From NCBI GenBank assembly GCA_003332265.1, contig QPGA01000003.1:41212-105211 (forward strand): a stretch of DNA of 64,000 nt, given 5' to 3'. The notes beneath the pieces are model-generated. The model had not been told where the DNA came from. It saw only the letters and a program-made list of their open reading frames with translations, and searched no databases. Shown one piece after another: positions 37,309-45,962 of the stretch. Each line of letters starts with the position of its first letter. The first letter of the stretch is position 1. The position numbers and the translations under genes are program-made. The DNA comes from Candidatus Accumulibacter meliphilus. GTDB lineage: Bacteria > Pseudomonadota > Gammaproteobacteria > Burkholderiales > Rhodocyclaceae.

Positions 37309-38064
37309 TCAGGACCTCAGTTTGTAGCCGCTCCTGAGGAGTGCCAGCGTTGCCGCCGACACGAGCAGGAAAGTTGCGGTGACGACTGCCAGACTAATTC
37401 CCGGCGGCACGTCCGAGACGCCGAAAAAGCCGAAGCGAAAGCCGTCGATGATATAGAACACGGGGTTGAAACGCGAAACGAGTTGCCAGAACTCGGGCAG
37501 CGAATGAATCGAGTAAAAGACGCCCGAGAGCATGGTCAGAGGCATGATCAGGAAGTTCTGAAAGCCCGCCAACTGGTCGAACTTGTCGGCCCAGATGCCG
37601 GCGATCATCCCCAGGGTACCCATGATCCCGCCGCCGAGGGCGATGAAGAGCAGAATCCAGTGCGGGGCGGCGAAAGTCACGGGCGCGAACCACATGGTTA
37701 CCGCCAGCACGCCGCCGCCGACCATCACGCCGCGCAGCATCGCGGCAACGACATAGGCCAGGAAGAACTCGACGTAAGAGATCGGTGGCAGAAGCACGAA
37801 GACGACGCTACCCGTCACTTTTGACTGAATAAGGCTCGACGAGCTGTTGGCGAAAGCGTTCTGCAGCGCCGACATGATCACCAGGCCGGGGATGAGAAAG
37901 GCCGCGTAGGGCACACCGTTCACCTGCACGTGCGACTCCAGCACGTGCGAGAAGATCATCAGGTAGAGCAGTGCGGTCAGTACCGGCGCGCCGACAGTCT
38001 GGAAACTCACTTTCCAGAAACGCAAAAGCTCCTTGTAGAGCAAGGTCACGAAGCCGCTGCTCAT
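37309..38064 (-). CDS. ABC-2 type transporter permease (YadH-like)
   Basis: The 251-residue protein has about six membrane segments and the ABC-2 pattern, with YAAFLIPGLVIMSALQNAFA near residue 55 and MLSGVFYSIHSLPEFWQ near 195. It resembles YadH and NodJ-like permeases, which work with a YadG-like ATPase; the exported substrate is not known. Coupled to the ATPase gene by a four-base overlap. Confidence 0.88.
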   Translation of the reverse strand: MSSGFVTLLYKELLRFWKVSFQTVGAPVLTALLYLMIFSHVLESHVQVNGVPYAAFLIPGLVIMSALQNAFANSSSSLIQSKVTGSVVFVLLPPISYVEFFLAYVVAAMLRGVMVGGGVLAVTMWFAPVTFAAPHWILLFIALGGGIMGTLGMIAGIWADKFDQLAGFQNFLIMPLTMLSGVFYSIHSLPEFWQLVSRFNPVFYIIDGFRFGFFGVSDVPPGISLAVVTATFLLVSAATLALLRSGYKLRS

Positions 38065-38999
38065 CTTGCGGCATCCTGCGCGCTACCACTCTCCTGCATG
38101 ACGCCGAGAAAGACGTCCTCGAGGTCGGCTTGCGTCAGCCGCAGGTCGTCAATGCCGCAGCCAGCCGCGCGCAGGGTCGCCAATAGCGGTTCGAGCTCGT
38201 CGAGGCTTGCCAGGTGGAAGGAGCAGGTCTCCTCACTTTCACTGGCGCGAGCACGCAGCGCGGCCGGCAGCGAAGCTGGCCCGCCCGCCAGACGGAGGTT
38301 CAGTGTCTGACCCGAGAAGCGTGCCAGCAGGTTGCGGGTCGTATCCAGGGCCACGACCTGTCCCTGCTTGAGCATCGCGATTCGCTCGCAAAGAGCTTCT
38401 GCCTCCTCAAGATAGTGCGTCGTCAGGATGATCGTGTGGCCGTCCTGGTTGAGACGGCGGATGAATTGCCACAGGCCCTGGCGCAACTCGACGTCGACGC
38501 CGGCGGTCGGCTCGTCGAGGACCAACACTGGCGGCTTGTGCACCAGCGCCTGCGCGACCAGGACACGCCGCTTCATGCCACCGGACAGGCGGCGCATGTT
38601 GATGTCGGCCTTGGCAGTGAGATCAAGATTGGCGAGAATCTCGTCAATCCAGTCGTCGTTTTTGCGTATTCCGAAATAGCCGGATTGAATCCGCAGCGTT
38701 TCGCGTACCGAAAAGAAGGGGTCGAAAACGAGTTCTTGCGGAACCACGCCCAGCCTTCGCCGCGCTTCGCGGTAGTCGCTGCGCACATCGTGGCCCATGA
38801 CGCTCAAGGTGCCGGCATCCGGGCGGGTGAGGCCGGCCAGGCAGGAAATCAGCGTTGTCTTACCGGCGCCGTTCGGGCCGAGGAGACCGAAAAACTCGCC
38901 TTCGGCAATCTGCAGCGAAACGCCCGCAAGCGCCCGCAAGCTGCCAAAGCGCTTTTCGACTTGAGAAATGGAAACTGCGACGCTCATGGCATCGGGCAT
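38061..38999 (-). CDS. ABC transporter ATP-binding protein (YadG-like)
   Basis: The 312-residue ATPase carries Walker [11 protein letters not shown]-loop VPQELVFDPFFSVRE, signature LSGGMKRRV, Walker B VLVLDEPTAGVD and H-loop TTHYLEEAE. The C-terminal ~80 residues form the extension usual in this subfamily. Pairs with the permease downstream. Start is uncertain between ATG 38999 and ATG 38987; neither has a strong ribosome site. The longer opening to 39137 overlaps mlaB and is rejected. Located in the mla operon, so an envelope-related substrate is likely but unproven. Confidence 0.88.
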   Translation of the reverse strand: MPDAMSVAVSISQVEKRFGSLRALAGVSLQIAEGEFFGLLGPNGAGKTTLISCLAGLTRPDAGTLSVMGHDVRSDYREARRRLGVVPQELVFDPFFSVRETLRIQSGYFGIRKNDDWIDEILANLDLTAKADINMRRLSGGMKRRVLVAQALVHKPPVLVLDEPTAGVDVELRQGLWQFIRRLNQDGHTIILTTHYLEEAEALCERIAMLKQGQVVALDTTRNLLARFSGQTLNLRLAGGPASLPAALRARASESEETCSFHLASLDELEPLLATLRAAGCGIDDLRLTQADLEDVFLGVMQESGSAQDAAR

Positions 39000-39022
39000 C
39001 GGGTCGAAGCTGCGTCGCCCGT

Positions 39023-39316
39023 TCAGGCGAGCGGGAGGAGTTCGGAGACGCCGTATAGCTCTGCCAGGCTGATCATGCTCGCCGGCGGATGGGCAATTCG
39101 CAGCTGGACGCCGCGCTCGGTAGCCTTGCGCTGCCACGCGAAAAGCGTGCTCAGCGATGACGAATCAAGCTCGGTCACGCCGGCAAGGTCGAGCAGCAAT
39201 TCGCCTGATGGTGCGCCGGAATTCAGCAGCGGGTAGCCTGCTTCGAGCAGCGCACGAGCGTTGGCGATGAGCATCGGCGCGGTGACACGCAGCCGGCCTT
39301 CCGCTTGCTCGATCAT
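39023..39316 (-). CDS. mlaB: STAS-domain phospholipid transport protein MlaB
   Basis: MlaB is a cytoplasmic STAS-domain subunit that activates the MlaFEDB importer. The 97-residue protein shows the STAS pattern LLLDLAGVTELDSSSLSTLF, with the serine-rich loop after the second strand. It overlaps mlaC by four bases, which places it in the operon. Confidence 0.85.
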   Translation of the reverse strand: MIEQAEGRLRVTAPMLIANARALLEAGYPLLNSGAPSGELLLDLAGVTELDSSSLSTLFAWQRKATERGVQLRIAHPPASMISLAELYGVSELLPLA

Positions 39317-39927
39317 TTGTTGGCGTTTGCCAGTTGTGTGTTTCTATTGCCGAGCATCTGGATCAGCCCGTCGATACCCTTGTTGCTGACTTCGCGGGCG
39401 AAGGAGCCCCGGTAATTGGTAACCAGGCTGACACCGGAGACGATGACATCGTAGACTTTCCATTCGCGGCCCTGCTTTTCGAGCGCGTAATTCAGCGGAA
39501 TTGATTGGCTGCCCGGTTGCACGACTTCGGTCTTGACAATGACATCGGTTGCGCCGGCTGCAAAGGTGCTCGGCCGGTAGGATACGCTCTGGTCCTTGAA
39601 CGAGGTCAGGGCATTCGAATAGGTGCGTACCAGCAGGTTCTTGAACTCTTCAGCCAGGCGTTGCTGCTGCTCGGGTGTGGCCTTGCTCCAGTTGCGTCCG
39701 ACGGCCAGGGCCGTCATGCGCCGGAAATCAAAATACGGCAACACCTTTGTTTCGACCAGTTTGAGCGCCTTGGCGGTGTCGCCGCTCTGAATGTCCTTGT
39801 CCTGACGGACGATGTTCAATACATCGTCGGTGACCTGCTGCACAAGTGCATCCGGTGATTGCTCCAGTGCGACCGCGGAGCCCGTCAGCAGCAATAGAGA
39901 AAAGAAAAGGGACAGTAGAGATCTCAT
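39313..39927 (-). CDS. mlaC: Periplasmic phospholipid carrier MlaC
   Basis: Shuttles phospholipids between the outer-membrane MlaA complex and inner-membrane MlaFEDB. The 204-residue product has a signal peptide (residues 1-20, ending SAVA-LEQ) and the family patterns PYFDFRRMTALAVGRNWSKA, FKNLLVRTYSNAL and a C-terminal VYDVIVSGVSLVTNYR. The start at 39927 begins the signal peptide; the longer opening to 39969 is rejected. Confidence 0.94.
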   Translation of the reverse strand: MRSLLSLFFSLLLLTGSAVALEQSPDALVQQVTDDVLNIVRQDKDIQSGDTAKALKLVETKVLPYFDFRRMTALAVGRNWSKATPEQQQRLAEEFKNLLVRTYSNALTSFKDQSVSYRPSTFAAGATDVIVKTEVVQPGSQSIPLNYALEKQGREWKVYDVIVSGVSLVTNYRGSFAREVSNKGIDGLIQMLGNRNTQLANANK

Positions 39928-39994
39928 GAATATTTCCGTGCAAGTGAGGACTGCTGCTTGACGCAGCATGGTCTACAGCAGCCGACGCGGCCGC

Positions 39995-40720
39995 TCAATG
40001 GTCAGGGGAAAGCGGTGGCGGGGGACTGTCGACACCGTCGAATATCAAGCTGCGACGATTCTGCAGGTAGGCATCGCGTATATACGAGTATTTGTCGAAA
40101 GCCGCCTCTTCAACCACCTTGTCAGCCGCCAGGTAGCCCGCTCTTATGTCTGTGTAGCGCAGCGCAACCAGGCTGTTGCGCAGCGCGACGTCGTCGACGC
40201 GCCAGACCGGATCGTAATAGGTATCGACCAGCCAACCGAAGGTGTCCCGTGTCGTACGCGGTCCGATGATGGGCCAGTAGAAGTAGGGGCCGTTGGGAAC
40301 GCCCCAGGTGCCGAGCGTCTGGCCGAATTCTTCGGTGTGTTTGACCAAGCCCATTTCGCCGGCCACGTCAAAGACGCCGCCGATACCAATGGTACTGTTG
40401 ATCAGCACCCGTCCAACATCGGAAAGGGCGTCAGCTCCCTTGCCCTGCAGGAGGTTGTTGATTGCCGTCCACGAGTCCCAGATATTGCCGAAAAAATTGC
40501 CGACCGCGACTTTGACCGGCAGCGGCGTCACCGCGTCGTAGCCTTGGGCTACGGGCTTGATGGCAACCTTGTCCAGGCCTTCATTGACGGCAAACATGGC
40601 GCGGTTGAAGCCCTCGAAGGGGTCTGCCGGATCCTGATCTACCGTCGCGCAACCGCTGGCAGCAAGGATCGTCACTGCGCAGGCACAGGCGGTAAGGCGG
40701 CGCGGAAAAGTTGGTTTCAC
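39995..40720 (-). CDS. mlaA: Outer-membrane lipoprotein MlaA (VacJ)
   Basis: Removes misplaced phospholipids from the outer leaflet of the outer membrane and hands them to MlaC. The 241-residue protein has a lipobox LAASGC (lipidated Cys at about 24), then DPFEGFNRAMFAVNEGLDKV, GNFFGNIWDSWTAINNLLQG and the core GTWGVPNGPYFYWPIIGP, which are diagnostic. It lies 13 bases after mlaD and 67 before mlaC. In E. coli mlaA is separate from the operon; in betaproteobacteria it is often inside, as here. Confidence 0.94.
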   Translation of the reverse strand: MKPTFPRRLTACACAVTILAASGCATVDQDPADPFEGFNRAMFAVNEGLDKVAIKPVAQGYDAVTPLPVKVAVGNFFGNIWDSWTAINNLLQGKGADALSDVGRVLINSTIGIGGVFDVAGEMGLVKHTEEFGQTLGTWGVPNGPYFYWPIIGPRTTRDTFGWLVDTYYDPVWRVDDVALRNSLVALRYTDIRAGYLAADKVVEEAAFDKYSYIRDAYLQNRRSLIFDGVDSPPPPLSPDH

Positions 40721-40733
40721 TGATTTCCTTCCG

Positions 40734-41201
40734 TTATTCTGTCGGACCTTCGGAGGCCTTGTTGAACATGAACTGACTGATCAGGCTTTCCAGTACCACG
40801 GCGGATTGCGTTTTCGTGATCACGTCGTTGGCCTGCAGCATCTTTTCGTCGCCGCCTGGATCGAGCCCGATGTATTGCTCACCAAGCAGACCGGCAGTCA
40901 GGATCAGGGCGAAAGTATCTTTTGGAAAACGATAGCTCTCGTTGATGTGGAAAGTGACCACCGCTTCGTAGTCCTTGGCGTCGAAGCGGATGTCAGCCAC
41001 GCGGCCGACGACGACGCCGGCGCTCTTTACCGGCGCCCTGACTTTCAGGCCGCCGATATTAGCAAACTTGGCCGTCAGCGGGTATGTTTCGGCGAAATTG
41101 CCAGCCGAGATGTTGCCGACCTTCAGCGCCAGGAACAGTACGCCAGCCAGTCCCATGGCAACAAAAATTCCGACCCACAGGTCGAGTAACTTGCGACTCA
41201 T
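40734..41201 (-). CDS. mlaD: MCE-domain lipid transport protein MlaD
   Basis: Membrane-anchored hexameric MCE protein of the MlaFEDB complex. The 155-residue sequence has an N-terminal membrane segment (LWVGIFVAMGLAGVLFLALK), the MCE domain (LTAKFANIGGLKVRAPVKSA) and the ending TKTQSAVVLESLISQFMFN. Its ATG shares one base with the mlaE stop (TGATG), so translation is coupled. Confidence 0.93.
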   Translation of the reverse strand: MSRKLLDLWVGIFVAMGLAGVLFLALKVGNISAGNFAETYPLTAKFANIGGLKVRAPVKSAGVVVGRVADIRFDAKDYEAVVTFHINESYRFPKDTFALILTAGLLGEQYIGLDPGGDEKMLQANDVITKTQSAVVLESLISQFMFNKASEGPTE

Positions 41202-42016
41202 CAAGCCTCCCGCAACATGAACGAGGTTAATACAAAGTCGAGCGCCAGGATCGCCAGTGCCGACTGCACGACGGTGCTCTTGATCGAGCTGGACACGCCT
41301 TCCGCTGTCGGTACTGCATCGTAGCCCTCGAACACGGCAATCAGCGAAACCGCAATGCCGAAGACAAAGCTCTTGATGATGCCACTCCAGATGTCATGGT
41401 AAAAATCAACCGAAGCCCCCATCTGTGACCAGAAAGCACCTTCGTCGACGCCGATGAAGACGACCCCTATCAGGTAGCCGCCGAAGATACCTGCCACCGA
41501 GAATAGCGCCGCCAGCAAGGGCATCGAGATCACGCCACCCCAGAAACGCGGGGCCACGACGCGGCCAATCGGGTTGACCGCCATCATGTCCATTGCCGTG
41601 AGCTGCTCGGTTGCCTTCATCAGGCCGATTTCGGCCGTGATCGCCGAGCCCGCCCGCGAAGCAAAGAGCAGTCCAGCGACCACGGGGCCAAGTTCCCGGA
41701 CCAGCGACAAGGCTACCAGAACGCCAAGCGCGTCGGCCGAGCCGTAGCGCTGCAATGTTTCGTAGCCCTGCATGCCGAGCACCATGCCGATGAACAAACC
41801 GGAAACCATGATGATCAGCAGCGACTGGAAGCCGGAAAAATAGAGTTCGCGGATGGTCAGATGAATACGTCGGAAGGACTGTCCGGACGAGAGCAGCAGC
41901 ACGACAAAGAAACGCGCGACAAAGCCCAGCTGCTGGAGCGCGGAAGTTACGCGGTGTCCCAGGTGGGTGACCATCGCCACGACCGTACTCCAAGCACCGT
42001 GTTTAGGCTCGCTCAT
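41201..42016 (-). CDS. mlaE: Phospholipid ABC transporter permease MlaE
   Basis: Permease of the MlaFEDB complex. The 271-residue protein has five to six hydrophobic segments and the permease motifs QSLLIIMVSGLFIGMVLGMQ, LVRELGPVVAGLLFASRAGS and SAITAEIGLMKATEQLTAMD (the EQL/cytoplasmic loop). The ATG at 42016 overlaps the end of mlaF by 14 bases; a longer opening to 42256 lies inside mlaF and is rejected. Confidence 0.94.
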   Translation of the reverse strand: MSEPKHGAWSTVVAMVTHLGHRVTSALQQLGFVARFFVVLLLSSGQSFRRIHLTIRELYFSGFQSLLIIMVSGLFIGMVLGMQGYETLQRYGSADALGVLVALSLVRELGPVVAGLLFASRAGSAITAEIGLMKATEQLTAMDMMAVNPIGRVVAPRFWGGVISMPLLAALFSVAGIFGGYLIGVVFIGVDEGAFWSQMGASVDFYHDIWSGIIKSFVFGIAVSLIAVFEGYDAVPTAEGVSSSIKSTVVQSALAILALDFVLTSFMLREA

Positions 42017-42821
42017 GGGCCGCTTTCCCAAGCAATTCCTCAACAAGAGGCTTGGCAGGATAGTGGAAGGGGACCGGTCCGTCCGCCTGCGCGAAAACGA
42101 ACTGGTGCACAAAGGGATGTTGCGAAGCACGGATCTCGTCGGGCGTACCCATCGCCACCACTTTTCCGTCGGACATGAAATAGATGTAGTCGACGATCTG
42201 CAACGACTCCTGAATGTCATGGGTGACCATGATCGAGGTTGCGCCGAGCGCATCATTCAGCTTGCGAATCAGCTGCCCGATGACGCCCAGGGAGATCGGA
42301 TCGAGTCCGGCAAAGGGCTCGTCATACATGATCAGCATTGGGTCGAGCGAAATCGCCCGTGCCAGTGCTACTCGTCTGGCCATGCCGCCGGAGAGCTCGG
42401 CGGGCATCAGCTGATCAGCGCCGCGCAAGCCAACGGCATTGAGCTTGAGGAGGACCAGGTCGCGGATCAGTTCTTCGGGCAGATCGGTGTGCTCGCGCAT
42501 CTGATAGGCGACGTTGTCAAATACCGAAATGTCCGTAAACAGCGCGCCGAACTGGAACAGCATGCCCATGCGCCGGCGCAGATCGTAGAGCTCGTCATGG
42601 CGCAATTTGGGTACCGACAGGCCGTCGACCAGTACCTCGCCGCGGCTGGGCTTGAGTTGCCCACCAATCAGCCGCAGCAGAGTGGTCTTGCCGCAGCCGG
42701 AACCGCCCATGATCGCGACGACCTTCCCGCGCGGGATCTGCATGCTGATCCCCTTGAGGATCGGTCGATCGTCGTAGGCGAAATCAAGGTCCTTGATTTC
42801 GACCAGATTATCGTCAGACAC
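42003..42821 (-). CDS. mlaF: Phospholipid ABC transporter ATP-binding protein MlaF
   Basis: ATPase of the MlaFEDB complex. The 272-residue protein has Walker A GGSGCGKTT, Q-loop LFQFGALFTDISVF, signature LSGGMARRVALARA, Walker B LIMYDEPFAGLDP and H-loop VTHDIQES. The start is GTG at 42821 with AGGA ten bases upstream; the longer opening to 42911 runs through the promoter. First gene of the ten-gene run ending in murA. Confidence 0.94.
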   Translation of the reverse strand: MSDDNLVEIKDLDFAYDDRPILKGISMQIPRGKVVAIMGGSGCGKTTLLRLIGGQLKPSRGEVLVDGLSVPKLRHDELYDLRRRMGMLFQFGALFTDISVFDNVAYQMREHTDLPEELIRDLVLLKLNAVGLRGADQLMPAELSGGMARRVALARAISLDPMLIMYDEPFAGLDPISLGVIGQLIRKLNDALGATSIMVTHDIQESLQIVDYIYFMSDGKVVAMGTPDEIRASQHPFVHQFVFAQADGPVPFHYPAKPLVEELLGKAAHERA

Positions 42822-42848
42822 TGTTGAATCCTGAGACAAAAAAATCCG

Positions 42849-42854
42849 ATTATA
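42849..42854 (-). promoter_or_regulatory. Candidate -10 of the mla operon
   Basis: A perfect TATAAT on the minus strand lies 28 bases before the mlaF GTG. The -35 region is weak, so confidence is limited. Confidence 0.45.
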
Positions 42855-42959
42855 CCGGACTCTCAGCATCAGCCGCGTGAATTGCTTGGCGCCCGTGTAT
42901 CTGGGAAACAATGACGTGTTAATCTATCCGGAAACAACGGCCCGTTTTTCATTCTTCCC

Positions 42960-44414
42960 ATGACGGAAATCTCCTTGCCCGAAAAACCCCTGCTGCTGAT
43001 TGTTGACGACGACCCGCTGATCTGTGACAGCTTGAGTTTTTCGCTGAGTTCGCTCTTCGAAGTGGTCACCAGCCATTCGCGCCCGCATGCCTTGCAGCTG
43101 CTTCGGCAGTTGCGCAGGCCGCCGGAGCTGGCGCTGCTTGATCTCGGTCTGCCGCCGCTGCCACATCGTCCGGACGAGGGTTTTGCGCTGATCTCGGAGC
43201 TGCTCAAGGTCGCACCGGAAATGCGCATCGTTGTCCTCTCCGGACAAAGCGAGGACGGCAACGCACGGCACGCGCGGACGCTTGGCGCGGCCGATTTCGT
43301 GGCCAAGCCGTGCAACCCCGCCGATCTGCAGCAGCTTCTCCGGGGGGCGCTGGCGTTTCGCGCCCTCGTCGAGAAACGTCCGCCGGGCGCGGCGGCCTCA
43401 CCGCTTATCGGTCACAGCCCGGCTATCGACAAGCTGCGGCTGCAGTTGCGACAGTATGCCGATCTGCCTTTCGCGGTACTGATCGAAGGCGAGTCGGGGA
43501 GCGGCAAGGAAATCATCGCCTCCGCTGGTCTGCATTACGATACGCGCCGCCGCGAGAAGCCGTTCCTGGCGCTGAATTGCGCTGCAATTTCGCCGAACCT
43601 GGTTGAAGCGACCTTGTTTGGCTACGCGCGCGGCGCGTTTACCGGCGCCATCGCCACCAAGGCGGGCTACTTCGAAGACGCCACCGAGGGCACCTTGTTC
43701 CTGGACGAGATTGGCGAACTGGCGCTCGAACTACAAGCCAAGCTGCTGCGGGTGCTGGAAAACGGCGAGTATCAACGGGTCGGCGAAACACAGCCGCGCG
43801 TCAGCCGGGCGCGCATCATTGCCGCCACCAACCGCGATTTGCGCAAGGAGGTGCGGGCCGGCAATTTCCGGGCCGATCTCTACCACCGCCTGTCGGTGTG
43901 CGCCATCGTGGCTCCGCCATTGCGCGAGATGGGCGACGACAAGCTGCTCCTGCTCGAACACTTCCGGCAGCTGTACGCGGCCCAAGCGCAGCTACTGCCG
44001 TTCAGTCTCTCCGCTGAGGCAAGCCGCCTCTGGCTCGACTACGGTTTTCCAGGCAATGTCCGCGAGCTGCGCAACATCGTCATTCGTCTGGCCAGCAAGC
44101 ACGCGGGGCAGGTGGTCGACGTAGCTGCGCTGGAAGCCGAGCTTGACGTGCCTGACGAGCCCCTGGTCGCTGCGACGGGCATCGGCACTGGCGGTGAGGA
44201 GTCCGACGGCGAGGCCATCATCGCGGCGGCAACGCAGCGCTTGCGGCAACGCGAGCCCTTCAGTCTCGATGGTTTGCTCAATGCCACCGAACGCGGCTAT
44301 ATCGAAGCCGCGCTGAAGCTGGCGCATGGCAATGTCAGTCAGGCTGCTCGCCTGCTTGGCATCCATCGCACGACGCTCTACAACCGCATGGAATCGTCGG
44401 CGCGGGAACCCTGA
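42960..44414 (+). CDS. Sigma54-dependent response regulator
   Basis: The 484-residue protein has a receiver domain (acidic pocket DDD at 16-18, phosphoacceptor Asp61 in LLDLGLPPLP, Lys116 in VAKPCNP), an AAA+ sigma54-activator domain (Walker A GESGSGKE at 177-184, the sigma54-contact motif GAFTGA at 225-230, Walker B TLFLDEIGEL) and a Fis-type helix-turn-helix (AARLLGIHRTTLYNRM). It phosphorylation-dependently activates sigma54 promoters. It overlaps mshM by three bases, so it is co-transcribed with the pilus cluster. The sensor kinase at 58.4-60.1 kb and the sigma54 promoter at 60.2 kb are the most plausible partner and target. Confidence 0.9.
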   Translation: MTEISLPEKPLLLIVDDDPLICDSLSFSLSSLFEVVTSHSRPHALQLLRQLRRPPELALLDLGLPPLPHRPDEGFALISELLKVAPEMRIVVLSGQSEDGNARHARTLGAADFVAKPCNPADLQQLLRGALAFRALVEKRPPGAAASPLIGHSPAIDKLRLQLRQYADLPFAVLIEGESGSGKEIIASAGLHYDTRRREKPFLALNCAAISPNLVEATLFGYARGAFTGAIATKAGYFEDATEGTLFLDEIGELALELQAKLLRVLENGEYQRVGETQPRVSRARIIAATNRDLRKEVRAGNFRADLYHRLSVCAIVAPPLREMGDDKLLLLEHFRQLYAAQAQLLPFSLSAEASRLWLDYGFPGNVRELRNIVIRLASKHAGQVVDVAALEAELDVPDEPLVAATGIGTGGEESDGEAIIAAATQRLRQREPFSLDGLLNATERGYIEAALKLAHGNVSQAARLLGIHRTTLYNRMESSAREP

Positions 44415-45847
44415 TGTATCTGGAACATTTCGGCCTGCATCAAGCGCCGTTTCGGATCACGCCGCATACCGAGTTCTTTTTTGCCGGCGGCAAGCGCGGC
44501 GCGACCCTCGAGGCCCTGATCTACGCGATCACTCACGATGAAGGCATCGTCAAGGTCAGTGGCGAGGTGGGTAGCGGCAAAACGATGCTCTGCCGGATGT
44601 TGCTGGAGAAGCTCCCGGATAACGTCGAGACGGTCTATCTGTCCAATCCGCTGCTCTCGCGCGACGAAATTCTCTTCGCCATTGCCGAGGAGTTGCGCAT
44701 TCCCCTTGCGGAGGGGCGTAACCATCTGCTGCTTCGCTCCCTGCAAGAGCGTCTCCTGGAGATCTACGGCAGCGGCCGCCAGGTGGTGGCCTTGATCGAC
44801 GAGGCGCATGCCATGCCTCCCGAGGCTCTGGAAGAGATTCGGCTGCTTTCCAATCTGGAGTCCAACCGCCACAAACTGCTACAGATCGTCCTCTTCGGTC
44901 AGCCCGAGCTGGATTCCCGCTTGCGGCAAACGAGCATGCGCCAACTCAATGATCGCATCACCCACAATTTCAGGCTGGAACCGCTGCGCCGCAGCGATGT
45001 TTCGGTCTATCTGTTGTTCCGCCTGCGCGCGGCCGGTTATCGGGGGCCGGATCCCTTCACCAAAGGGGCTGTCGAGCTGATCAGCAAGGCCTCCGAAGGG
45101 CTCAGCCGACGCATCAACATTCTTGCCGACAAGGCCCTGCTCGCCGCTTTCTCCGAAGGTGTGCATCAGGTCGATCGGCGGCAGGTGCGGGCGGCGATTC
45201 GCGACGTCGAGTTCCGCCGCCTCAAGCGCCGTTTTGGCGTCGGCTGGGCCTGGGCGGGAGCAGCTGCTAGTCTTTGCGTAGTGGTCGTCGTGGCTTATCT
45301 CGCCGGCGCGCGGCACCTTGCCAGCTTTGGCGGTCCGGTCAGCACTCCCCTTGCCGAGCTGCCGGTCGCCGTGCAGCCGCTCGCCGCGGCCGCGGCACAG
45401 GGCGTCGAGGCACCGCTTGCGGCGCCGGCCTTGCCGCGGGACGCAGCGTCCGGCGCCGCAACGGCGGAGCTTTCGGTCGCCGCTGCGGAGGCCTCGCCAC
45501 CAGCCACCGAGTTGCCGCGTGCGCCAGGGTCTTTGACGCTGGCTGAGCGCAGCGCGGCCAGCGCTGCCTGGCTGGCAAAGACTCCGGATAGTCATTTTTT
45601 CATTCAGTTGCTCGTCGTTGATGCCGCAAGTGAGAAAGAAGTGCTGGATTTCATTGACAAGCATGCCGCAACGCTTGATCTGCAGCAGCTTCGCGTCTAT
45701 AGCTCCAGTCTGAGTGGCCGCGACCGGCTCGGCGTCATTTATGGCGACTATCCGTCGCGCGAGTTGGCCAACGCTGCGCTGGCCAAGCTCGCCGAGGTCA
45801 GCCCGGCGAGCAAGCCCTACGTTCGAGCGGTCAGTCGACTACGCTGA
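44414..45847 (+). CDS. mshM: MshM-like AAA ATPase with C-terminal SPOR domain
   Basis: The 477-residue protein begins YLEHFGLHQAPFRITPHTEF, the usual opening of ExeA/MshM ATPases, with Walker A GEVGSGKT (50-57) and Walker B VVALIDEAHAMP. A membrane segment lies near 277-297 (AGAAASLCVVVVVAYLAGAR). An Ala/Pro-rich linker follows, then a C-terminal SPOR-like peptidoglycan-binding domain (HFFIQLLVVDAASEKEVLDF). Proteins of this design help insert a secretin or pilus machine through the cell wall. The start ATG shares bases with the stop of the regulator gene. Confidence 0.85.
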   Translation: MYLEHFGLHQAPFRITPHTEFFFAGGKRGATLEALIYAITHDEGIVKVSGEVGSGKTMLCRMLLEKLPDNVETVYLSNPLLSRDEILFAIAEELRIPLAEGRNHLLLRSLQERLLEIYGSGRQVVALIDEAHAMPPEALEEIRLLSNLESNRHKLLQIVLFGQPELDSRLRQTSMRQLNDRITHNFRLEPLRRSDVSVYLLFRLRAAGYRGPDPFTKGAVELISKASEGLSRRINILADKALLAAFSEGVHQVDRRQVRAAIRDVEFRRLKRRFGVGWAWAGAAASLCVVVVVAYLAGARHLASFGGPVSTPLAELPVAVQPLAAAAAQGVEAPLAAPALPRDAASGAATAELSVAAAEASPPATELPRAPGSLTLAERSAASAAWLAKTPDSHFFIQLLVVDAASEKEVLDFIDKHAATLDLQQLRVYSSSLSGRDRLGVIYGDYPSRELANAALAKLAEVSPASKPYVRAVSRLR

Positions 45848-45902
45848 CGAAGGTCTCCGGGGCGCCTCGGGATAGAGTCGTAACACAATAAAAATCATGC
45901 AC

Positions 45903-45930
45903 TTGCCTCGAAGTTGTGTCGTGGTATCAT
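45903..45930 (+). promoter_or_regulatory. Sigma-70 promoter with extended -10 before mshL
   Basis: -35 TTGCCT (45903-45908), 16-base spacer, -10 TATCAT (45925-45930) preceded by TGG, an extended -10. Predicted start near 45937, about 26 bases before the mshL start. Confidence 0.55.
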
Positions 45931-45962
45931 GAAGTCAACCCTTAACCGGAGCAAGCCCGAGC